Assembly (NCBI GenBank): GCA_045587665.1
Contig: JAZNCT010000023.1
Coordinates: 1-9,915, forward strand
DNA from: SIG710 sp045587665
GTDB taxonomy: Bacteria; Bacillota; Clostridia; Oscillospirales; CAG-272
DNA length: 9,915 nucleotides
Direction: 5' to 3'
In this document: piece after piece, positions 4,403-9,915 of the stretch
Position numbering within the stretch: position 1 is the stretch's first letter
Layout: each line of letters opens with the position of its first letter
Notes under the pieces: model-generated
What the model was told of the DNA's origin: nothing
The model's input: the letters and a program-made list of their open reading frames with translations, nothing else
The model's database searches: none
Position numbers and translations under genes: made by a program

Positions 4403-5281
4403 ATGAATTTATGTGATCTTGGAACAATCAAAAATATAATGAAGGCCTTTGGCATTGGTTTTCGCAAAGAGCTGGGGCAGAATTTTTTGACAAACGGCAT
4501 GGTGGTTTCGGATATTGCCGATTCGTGTTCCGAAACAGAGGAGAGCACGATTCTTGAGATAGGTCCCGGTATCGGCGTTCTGACCAAGGAGCTGGCGGAG
4601 CGTTATGAAAAGGTCATTTCGCTTGAAATAGACAAAAATCTGCTCCCCGTGCTTTCCTATACTCTGGGTGATTATAAAAATGTTGAGATCATAAATGAAG
4701 ATGTTATGAAGGCGGATCTTGAGATTCTTATTCGCCCATATTTTGAAAAGGGAAGCGTTTCGGTTTGCGCAAATCTTCCATATTATATAACCACGCCTAT
4801 CCTTATGAAGCTTCTTGAGAGCAGATTGCCGTTTGACGCTATTACTATTATGATACAGGAAGAAGTTGCCGACAGGCTTTGTGCAAAGGCAGGAAAATCC
4901 GATTACGGTGCTATAACGGCTGTTCTTGCATACTATGGAGAGGCGGAAAAGCTTTTTACCGTCAGTGCCGACAATTTTGTTCCTGCCCCAAAGGTGGATT
5001 CGGCAGTTGTGCGCATTAAGCTATATAAGGAGATCCCGTATAAGCCAAAAGACGAGGCTACTTTATTCCGCACAATAAAGTCGGCCTTTGAGCAGAGGAG
5101 AAAAACGCTTTCAAACGCTCTTGCAAACGGCTTTGGAGAGCTTGGCAAGGACGAAATAAAGGGAATAATTGAGGCGTGCGGTCACCGCTCGGATATCAGA
5201 GGAGAGAGGCTTGACATCGCTCAGTTTGTGGCTCTTTCGGACGCTATTTGCACTAAAATAAACGAAAAGAAAACACTATAA
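4403..5281 (+). CDS. rsmA: 16S rRNA (adenine1518-N6/adenine1519-N6)-dimethyltransferase
   Basis: RsmA (KsgA) transfers four methyl groups from S-adenosylmethionine to two adjacent adenines in the 3' terminal hairpin of 16S rRNA, a late check in 30S ribosome assembly. The 292 aa is normal for the family. Visible motifs: the N-terminal GQNFL (25-29), SAM-binding motif I EIGPGIGVLTKEL (52-64), acidic motif II SLEID (73-77), catalytic motif IV NLPYYIT (124-130), and the C-terminal rRNA-binding domain with FVPAPKVDSAVVRI and FEQRRKTLSNAL. ATG 4403 has GGGAGCAGG close upstream. Its own promoter precedes it, and it converges on ruvX at a long shared terminator. Loss of this enzyme in other bacteria gives kasugamycin resistance. 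Confidence 0.97.
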   Translation: MNLCDLGTIKNIMKAFGIGFRKELGQNFLTNGMVVSDIADSCSETEESTILEIGPGIGVLTKELAERYEKVISLEIDKNLLPVLSYTLGDYKNVEIINEDVMKADLEILIRPYFEKGSVSVCANLPYYITTPILMKLLESRLPFDAITIMIQEEVADRLCAKAGKSDYGAITAVLAYYGEAEKLFTVSADNFVPAPKVDSAVVRIKLYKEIPYKPKDEATLFRTIKSAFEQRRKTLSNALANGFGELGKDEIKGIIEACGHRSDIRGERLDIAQFVALSDAICTKINEKKTL

Positions 5282-5291
5282 AGAAGCCTTG

Positions 5292-5347
5292 AAAAGTAAT
5301 TAAGCGGGATATGGGGCGTTGCCCCGTACCCCGCTTAATTACTTTTT
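5292..5347. terminator. Long bidirectional terminator/palindrome between rsmA and ruvX
   Basis: A 17-bp perfect stem (5292-5308 with 5330-5346, beginning AAAAGTAATTAAGCGGG) carries an inner GGGGC-GTT-GCCCC hairpin (5313-5325). The flanks give TTTTT on + (5343-5347) and CTTTTC on -. It serves both convergent genes. Its length and internal second hairpin are unusual for a plain terminator and resemble intergenic palindromic repeats. Confidence 0.85.
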
Positions 5348-5360
5348 AGTAAAAAGCTTT

Positions 5361-5816
5361 TTATATATTTTTCAGTCTGTCAAGAAAATTTTGCAGTATG
5401 ATCTGAGCCGAAAGGGTGTCGATAACGGTTTTTCTTTTTGCACCTCTCGTGTTAGTCTCGTTTAAAAAACGTGATGCGGCCATTGTTGTCATTCGTTCGT
5501 CTATCATAGCAACCGGAAGATCTGTAAGTCTGGCAACCTCTTCTGCAAAATCACGGCAACGCTCTGCTCTCGGTCCTTCTGTGCCGTTCATATTCACAGG
5601 ACAGCCGATTACTATAGCAGACACACCTTGCTCCAAGGTCATCTCGGCAATTTTTTCTGCGGTTTTGTGCAGTCCTCCAACCTTTATATAGCCTATTCCC
5701 GATGCAAGAAAACGCCCGATGTCCGAGACAGCAACGCCTGTTCTTACCTCTCCAAAATCAATGCCCATTATTCTGCCTTGGCTTTTTTTTATCTCTTCTG
5801 CTGTAACTATGCTCAT
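5361..5816 (-). CDS. ruvX: YqgF/RuvX family nuclease (putative Holliday junction resolvase / pre-16S rRNA nuclease)
   Basis: The 151-aa protein has the RNase H-like fold signature of YqgF: GIDFGEVRTGVAVSD (18-32) with catalytic Asp20, IVIGCPVNMNGTEGPRAE (68-85), DERMTT (106-111) with the conserved acidic pair, and a C-terminal DTLSAQIILQNFL with Asp133 as the third acidic residue. Homologues have been assigned both to Holliday junction resolution and to maturation of the 16S rRNA 5' end; the latter would fit the nearby rsmA and cca. ATG 5816 overlaps the cca stop by 4 bp (ATGA) and has GGAGAGG upstream, so it is co-translated with cca. Confidence 0.93.
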   Translation of the reverse strand: MSIVTAEEIKKSQGRIMGIDFGEVRTGVAVSDIGRFLASGIGYIKVGGLHKTAEKIAEMTLEQGVSAIVIGCPVNMNGTEGPRAERCRDFAEEVARLTDLPVAMIDERMTTMAASRFLNETNTRGAKRKTVIDTLSAQIILQNFLDRLKNI

Positions 5817-7024
5817 TTTTTCCTCTCCGAAATATACTTCAGTGCAAGTTTTTTAAGGTTATTTTTGTTATTCTGCTTTGGATCAAGGATAGCCCTCTCA
5901 AGCAAAAATGAAAGCACCTCACCCGTTTCTCTGCCGTTTGCGCCAAGAGAAATTATCTCCGCACCGCCTATAGCAAGCTCACCTACGCTTTTTGGAAAAT
6001 CCGATTTTGCCGCCTTTTCTATAAGCATTTGCGAAGCTTTGCTGCAATCTCCGAGAAGAGAAGCAAGCATAGTGCTGTCAGAAAAATTCAGTGGGAAATG
6101 AGCGATGAAGAGTCTTGCTTCTTCTTCGGTTCTGACGGGGGTGCTTTTCAGGAAAACGGCCGCTTCAAGGGTGTTTTTTACTGCCTTTTTATCCTGATTG
6201 CTCATTTTAAGTGAGGCAAGGGCACTTTCCGCTTTCTCTCTTCCAAGGGGCCAAATGAGTGCGGCAAGCCTTGTACCTATGTTTTTTGGGAGTTTGCCGA
6301 TAATATCGGCAACGGGGGTAGCTTCATCCTTGTATTCTGCAAATATAAATGGCAAAAGCCCACATTCTATAAGAGCTGATATCGCCTTTTCCGCATAGTC
6401 GCCAAGCAGTGCTCTATAAAGTTCCGCATAGATGCGCTCTCTTGAAATGTTAATAAGACCTTCTTTTCCCTCTATAATTGCTTTTTTTGTGTTTTCTTCG
6501 ATAGAAAAGCCGTGCTCGGCAGAAAAACGGAAGGCTCTGAGTATGCGCAGAGCATCCTCTTTAAATCTCTTTGAGGCATCTCCAACAGCTCTCAAAAGCA
6601 TATCCGAAAGATCTTTTTTTCCGTTATAAAGGTCAACTAGACCGCTTTTTTCGCTATATGCCATTGCGTTGACGGTAAAATCTCGGCGTGCGAGATCCTC
6701 CTCAAGAGAGGGGGTGAAGCTGACATTGTCGGGGTGGCGGGAATCCGAATATTCTCCGTCAACTCTGAAGGTGGTTATTTCAATTGGCAGACGGTTTATG
6801 AGAACGGTGACAGTGCCGTGCTTTATACCTGTTTCGATAACGCTATAGCCCTTTGATCTGAATACTTCTGCAGTTTGGCAGGGCAGAGCAGAGGTGGTCA
6901 TATCCCAGTCATGAGGCTGCTTTCCCATAAGCATATTTCTAAGGCATCCGCCGACGATATACGCTTCATCTCCGTTTGCAGAAAGCAAAGCCATAGCTTC
7001 TCTGACCTCGATAGGATATTTCAT
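5813..7024 (-). CDS. cca: CCA tRNA nucleotidyltransferase / poly(A) polymerase family protein
   Basis: A class II nucleotidyltransferase that adds or repairs the 3' CCA of tRNA. In the 403-aa product: motif A YIVGGCLRNML (22-32) with the metal-binding pair HDWDM (38-42, D39 and D41), IEITTFR (81-87), motif RRDFTVNAMAY (113-123), and the neck/body motif RFKEDALRILRAFRFSAEHGF (153-173). The frame is open to ATG 7048, but that codon overlaps the -10 hexamer of the only clear promoter, so ATG 7024, with AGGTGAG a few nt upstream, is the real start. The C-terminal half is divergent and helical, without an HD phosphohydrolase motif that I can see. One tRNA in this window already encodes CCA, so a repair role is likely at least for that one. 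Confidence 0.93.
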   Translation of the reverse strand: MKYPIEVREAMALLSANGDEAYIVGGCLRNMLMGKQPHDWDMTTSALPCQTAEVFRSKGYSVIETGIKHGTVTVLINRLPIEITTFRVDGEYSDSRHPDNVSFTPSLEEDLARRDFTVNAMAYSEKSGLVDLYNGKKDLSDMLLRAVGDASKRFKEDALRILRAFRFSAEHGFSIEENTKKAIIEGKEGLINISRERIYAELYRALLGDYAEKAISALIECGLLPFIFAEYKDEATPVADIIGKLPKNIGTRLAALIWPLGREKAESALASLKMSNQDKKAVKNTLEAAVFLKSTPVRTEEEARLFIAHFPLNFSDSTMLASLLGDCSKASQMLIEKAAKSDFPKSVGELAIGGAEIISLGANGRETGEVLSFLLERAILDPKQNNKNNLKKLALKYISERKK

Positions 7025-7046
7025 ACTCTCACCTGCCTTTCGTTTC

Positions 7047-7075
7047 ATTATGCACCGTTAAATTATTATTGACAA
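7047..7075 (-). promoter_or_regulatory. Promoter of the cca-ruvX operon
   Basis: TTGTCA (7075-7070), 17-nt spacer and CATAAT (7052-7047) on the - strand. Transcription would begin about 16 nt before ATG 7024, giving a very short leader and excluding the upstream ATG at 7048. Confidence 0.7.
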
Positions 7076-7082
7076 TATAAAA

Positions 7083-7118
7083 ATTCAAGAGCTGAGCCGG
7101 CTTTGCGGCTCATCTCTT
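7083..7118 (-). terminator. Intrinsic terminator of the ThyX-like gene
   Basis: Arms 7087-7099 (AAGAGCTGAGCCG) and 7106-7118 (CGGCTCATCTCTT) form a 13-bp stem with one mismatch and a 6-nt loop. On the - strand it is followed by GAATTTTTAT. It lies 6 nt past the gene's stop and separates it from cca. Confidence 0.8.
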
Positions 7119-7123
7119 TTGGT

Positions 7124-7753
7124 TCAGTTATCTTCTTTTATGGCGATAAGCTCCTTTGCGTAGGGTAGAGACATTATCCAATCGCAAAGGGTGTGCCATT
7201 CTGCCAGCTTGTGCCCTCTGCGGGCATAATAAATGCCGATAAGGTTTTCATAATTAAGTGTGACTGTTCGCATCTGGTTAAAGGAGGAGGGGAGGAGCTG
7301 TATCATATTGTGCCAATGACTGCGGTCATCTTTGTTATCAACAAATTTCTGCCTTTCACATTCCAGATAAGCTACAAGCGCATCAAGAGCCGCAAGTGCA
7401 TCCTCTGTCATACGGTCGTGGCTGAAATCGTCACGCTCAAATGGCTTTGTGTGTATTTTGTGCATGGTTGAGCAGGAGTTTGCAACCGTTCCAACCTTAT
7501 ACGTATCAAATTCCTTCCACCAATAAAGGGGGGCGGTTATATCAACCGAAACAAATATCTGGCGAAGGAATTTTCTGTGATCACTGCCTGCTTTTGCAAG
7601 TCTTTTTGCAAGGTCAATATCGTTTGCACCGAAAACAAAATTGCCCTCAGCATCATACTCGCTGTCCATTTTTGCCCAGCTGTTCATTGGATTTCTTGCG
7701 CCTCTTATGGCGTTTTCAAAGTTCATGACCGATGTGCGTTCTGTTTTCAGCAT
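7124..7753 (-). CDS. ThyX-like protein of unknown function (209 aa)
   Basis: The chain resembles flavin-dependent thymidylate synthase (ThyX) in layout: FLRQIFVSVDITAPLYWWKE (62-81) continuing to VGTVANSCSTMHKI (87-100), where ThyX has its RHRxxS signature, and a C-terminal block LLPSSFNQMRTVTLNYENL (153-171) with AEWHTLCDWI (184-193), similar to the ThyX motif containing the substrate-binding Arg and AQW. The RHR triad is absent (WWK at the corresponding place), so thymidylate synthase activity is doubtful. ATG 7753 follows GGAGG by 7 nt. The gene has a strong promoter of its own, is monocistronic, and diverges from valS. Alternatives: a distinct flavin or nucleotide-binding family sharing only the fold. 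Resemblance judged by eye. Confidence 0.6.
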   Translation of the reverse strand: MLKTERTSVMNFENAIRGARNPMNSWAKMDSEYDAEGNFVFGANDIDLAKRLAKAGSDHRKFLRQIFVSVDITAPLYWWKEFDTYKVGTVANSCSTMHKIHTKPFERDDFSHDRMTEDALAALDALVAYLECERQKFVDNKDDRSHWHNMIQLLPSSFNQMRTVTLNYENLIGIYYARRGHKLAEWHTLCDWIMSLPYAKELIAIKEDN

Positions 7754-7780
7754 TTTTCTTCCTCCAAAGGCTTTTTGATT

Positions 7781-7809
7781 ATATTAACACATTTTATGAT
7801 TTTTGTCAA
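7781..7809 (-). promoter_or_regulatory. Promoter of the ThyX-like gene
   Basis: TTGACA (7809-7804), 17-nt spacer and TAATAT (7786-7781) on the - strand: a near-consensus sigma-A promoter 28 nt before the start codon. Confidence 0.8.
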
Positions 7810-7830
7810 TCTTATTGTTTGCAAAAATCA

Positions 7831-7859
7831 TTGACAAATGAAAAAATATGTGTTATAAT
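7831..7859 (+). promoter_or_regulatory. valS: Perfect-consensus promoter of valS
   Basis: TTGACA (7831-7836), exactly 17 nt, TATAAT (7854-7859). Initiation would fall near 7866, at the 5' edge of the T-box leader. It lies back to back with the ThyX-like promoter, the two -35 boxes being about 21 bp apart. Confidence 0.92.
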
Positions 7860-7865
7860 TGGACG

Positions 7866-8119
7866 TAAACGCAGTGACGGGAAGTAGTAATCGTCAGATT
7901 TGCCCATAGAGAGCGGGGGAGGGTGGAAGCCCTGCGGCAAAAAACGATGAAGTAGTCTCCGAGCGGTCTTTGTGAACGGCGCTTGCCAATTAGCACAGGA
8001 CGTGTTCTCACGTTACAGAGAGGCTGTATTTTGTACAGAGCGAGAGCGTGCTTTTGGCACGAAATCAGGTGGTACCGCGCTTCGGCGTCCTGAATGGGAT
8101 GCGAAGCGTTATTTTTTTT
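7866..8119 (+). promoter_or_regulatory. T-box riboswitch, valine-specific (GUA specifier), controlling valS
   Basis: The leader has the T-box parts in order. Stem I: GGGAAGTAGTA and ATCGTC on the 5' side, distal region with AGAGAGC and GGTGGAAGCCC (TTTGCC pairing with GGCAAA), then ACGAT closing on the 3' side. The specifier loop GAA-GTA-G places GTA, a valine codon, at 7952-7954. The T-box AGGTGGTACCGCG lies at 8067-8079, with TGGT (8070-8073) able to pair with the ACCA end of uncharged tRNA-Val. The terminator stem runs 8077-8090 with 8096-8109, followed by a run of eight T (8112-8119). Uncharged tRNA-Val would favour the antiterminator and raise valS expression. Confidence 0.95.
8077..8119 (+). 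terminator. Regulatory terminator of the valS T-box leader
   Basis: GCGCTTCGGCGTCC (8077-8090), loop TGAAT, and GGGATGCGAAGCGT (8096-8109) pair with minor wobble, followed by TATTTTTTTT. Its 5' arm overlaps the T-box, so formation of antiterminator and terminator is mutually exclusive. Confidence 0.9.
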
Positions 8120-8154
8120 GCAAAATATTTCATAACTATACAGGAGGTCAGAAA

Positions 8155-9915
8155 ATGAATATGACAGAACTTTCAAAGACCTACGCGCCGAAGGAATTCG
8201 AGGATCGAATTTATAAAAACTGGTGCGACAAAGGTTATTTTACCCCCGATCCGAGGGACGGAAAGCCCGCTTTCAGCGTAGTTATCCCCCCTCCGAACGT
8301 AACAGGACAGCTTCATATGGGTCACGCCCTTGACGAAACTCTTCAGGATATCCTTGTCCGCTATAAGAGGATGCAGGGCTTCAGCACCCTTTGGGTCCCC
8401 GGAACAGACCATGCGGGAATCGCAACACAGATCAAGGTTGAGGAACAGCTCCGCGTTAACGAAGGGCTCACACGTTATGATCTTGGCCGTGAAAAATTCC
8501 TTGAAAGGGTTTGGGCTTGGAAGGAGCAATACGGCGGACGCATCATAAGCCAGCTCAAAAAGCTGGGAGCTTCCTGTGACTGGACAAGAGAACGCTTTAC
8601 AATGGATGAGGGCTGCTCAAAAGCCGTTCGTGAGGTTTTCGTAAACCTATATGACAAGGGGCTTATCTATCGCGGAAACCGAATCATAAACTGGTGTCCT
8701 CACTGCATCACGGCATTATCGGATGCCGAGGTCGAATACACCGAGCAGAACGGAAATTTCTGGCACATCAAGTATCCCATTAAGGGTGAAGACGGATACG
8801 TTGAGATCGCGACAACCCGTCCCGAGACCATGTTCGGCGATACCGCCGTTGCCGTAAACCCCCAGGATGAAAATACAAAGCACCTCATAGGCAAGACACT
8901 CATTCTGCCTCTTGTGGGCAGAGAGCTTCCGGTCATTGCCGATGACTATGTTGAGATAGGCTTTGGTACGGGATGCGTTAAGATAACTCCTGCCCATGAC
9001 CCCAACGACTTCCTTGTAGGTCAGAGACATAATCTTGAGCAAATAAGGGTTATGAACGACGACGCAACGATGAATTCCTATGCGGGCAAGTATGAGGGTA
9101 TGGACAGATACGAATGTCGCAAGGCACTTGTGGCAGATCTTGAGGCTGAAGGATATCTCATAAAGACCATTCCCCATGCCCACAATGTTGGCACCTGCTA
9201 CCGCTGTCACAACACAGTTGAGCCCCTGACCTCAAATCAGTGGTTTGTAAAAATGGAGCCTCTTGCAAAGCCTGCTCTCGAAGTGGTTTATGACGGCAGA
9301 GTTAAGTTTGAGCCTGAACGCTTTACAAAAACATATACAAACTGGATGGAAAATGTACACGACTGGTGCATCTCCCGTCAGCATTGGTGGGGTCACAGAA
9401 TTCCTGCCTTCTATTGCGATGCCTGCGGTGAGATGACTGTTTCCAAAACAGATATCGACAAGTGCCCAAAGTGCGGCGCGCCTGTGAGACAGGAAAATGA
9501 CGTGCTTGACACATGGTTCTCCTCTGCTCTCTGGCCCTTCTCAACAATGGGTTGGCCCGAAAAGACAGAGGAGCTGGCAAAATATTATCCCACCAGTGTC
9601 CTTGTTACCGGATATGATATCATTTTCTTCTGGGTTGCACGAATGGTATTCTCAGGAATGGAGCATATGGGAAAAGAGCCCTTCTCAACAGTGTTTATAC
9701 ACGGTCTTGTTCGTGACGCCAAGGGCAGAAAGATGTCCAAATCTCTCGGAAACGGAATTGATCCCCTTGAAATTATCGATCAGTACGGCGCAGATGCACT
9801 TCGTTTTGCGCTTGCAACAGGTAACTCTCCCGGAAACGATATGCGTTTTTCGGATGAAAAGATAGAAGCGGCAAGAAACTTTGCAAATAAGCTTTGGAAT
9901 GCTTCACGCTTTGTT
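8155..9915 (+). CDS. valS: Valyl-tRNA synthetase (3' end beyond window)
   Basis: 587 codons are present with no stop, so the gene is cut by the right edge; full-length ValRS is about 880 aa. It charges tRNA-Val with valine. ATG 8155 follows AGGAGG (8142-8147) by 7 nt; ATG 8161 is an alternative. Class I motifs: PPPNVTGQLHMGHAL (46-59), with HMGH (54-57) in place of HIGH as usual for ValRS, and KMSKS (526-530). The editing (CP1) domain includes TTRPETMFGDTAV (from residue 220), which hydrolyses Thr-tRNA-Val. Zinc-type CxxC pairs are seen in CPHC (about 182-185), CYRC, CDAC and CPKC, followed by DVLDTWFSSALWP. The C-terminal tRNA-binding domain and coiled coil lie outside the window. Expression is controlled by the T-box upstream. 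Confidence 0.98.
   Translation, partial: MNMTELSKTYAPKEFEDRIYKNWCDKGYFTPDPRDGKPAFSVVIPPPNVTGQLHMGHALDETLQDILVRYKRMQGFSTLWVPGTDHAGIATQIKVEEQLRVNEGLTRYDLGREKFLERVWAWKEQYGGRIISQLKKLGASCDWTRERFTMDEGCSKAVREVFVNLYDKGLIYRGNRIINWCPHCITALSDAEVEYTEQNGNFWHIKYPIKGEDGYVEIATTRPETMFGDTAVAVNPQDENTKHLIGKTLILPLVGRELPVIADDYVEIGFGTGCVKITPAHDPNDFLVGQRHNLEQIRVMNDDATMNSYAGKYEGMDRYECRKALVADLEAEGYLIKTIPHAHNVGTCYRCHNTVEPLTSNQWFVKMEPLAKPALEVVYDGRVKFEPERFTKTYTNWMENVHDWCISRQHWWGHRIPAFYCDACGEMTVSKTDIDKCPKCGAPVRQENDVLDTWFSSALWPFSTMGWPEKTEELAKYYPTSVLVTGYDIIFFWVARMVFSGMEHMGKEPFSTVFIHGLVRDAKGRKMSKSLGNGIDPLEIIDQYGADALRFALATGNSPGNDMRFSDEKIEAARNFANKLWNASRFV

Noticed and set aside
4279..4587. 102-codon - strand frame upstream of rsmA
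   Set aside because: Overlaps the rsmA promoter and 5' coding region antisense, without a ribosome binding site.
5628..6101. 157-codon + strand frame
   Set aside because: Spans the opposite strand of ruvX and cca, both recognised by motifs; no ribosome binding site.
7853..8176. 107-codon - strand frame
   Set aside because: Covers the T-box leader and valS start on the other strand; the RNA structure explains the sequence.
8716..9210. 164-codon - strand frame
   Set aside because: Lies entirely opposite the valS coding sequence, which is certain from its motifs.
1..9915. CRISPR array or rRNA operon
   Set aside because: No regularly spaced identical repeats with unique spacers and no rRNA signature were seen; the only short tandem repeats are the two 15-bp copies at 4211-4247 and the operator-like pairs reported.

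Overview
The window looks like the edge of an accessory island joined to conserved chromosome of a low-to-moderate GC Firmicute, most likely a gut-type Clostridia (Oscillospiraceae/Ruminococcaceae-like). This rests on strong AGGAGG-type ribosome binding sites, a valine T-box leader, TTG/ATG starts, sigma-A type promoters, and the family look of RsmA, RuvX, CCA nucleotidyltransferase and ValRS. No taxonomic search could be run.

Left part (1-4055), AT-rich and accessory. It opens with the C-terminal nuclease end of a type III restriction enzyme (Res) on the + strand, closed by a hairpin. All later genes here are on the - strand, in three short cassettes. (a) 1539-478: three tightly coupled genes, two of only 51 aa (one a zinc-ribbon) and one 245-aa protein with a cysteine cluster and repeated GY..G motifs. 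(b) 2945-1766: a ribbon-helix-helix (RHH) protein of 62 aa overlapping a 333-aa HNH-nuclease protein, preceded by an 8-bp direct repeat spaced one helical turn, an arrangement like an autoregulated toxin-antitoxin or homing module. (c) 3902-3119: two unrecognised proteins with near-identical ribosome binding sites, a perfect 28-bp palindrome upstream, and a strong intrinsic terminator.

Junction (4056-4290). A complete tRNA-Thr(CGT) with encoded CCA and its own terminator lies next to a broken tRNA-Thr(CGT) that keeps only the 5' half. Beside the break are two 15-bp near-identical copies of a sequence resembling a tRNA anticodon-stem/variable-loop segment. This is what integration of a mobile element into a tRNA gene, with a replacement tRNA carried by the element, could leave behind; the left part would then be the element or island.

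Right part (4340-9915), conserved housekeeping. rsmA (+) has its own promoter and meets cca-ruvX (-, 4-bp overlap) at a long bidirectional terminator. Next is a - strand gene for a ThyX-like protein lacking the thymidylate synthase signature, divergent from valS. valS has a perfect-consensus promoter and a T-box riboswitch with a GTA (Val) specifier, and runs off the right end. rsmA, cca, the tRNA and valS share the theme of RNA maturation and translation.
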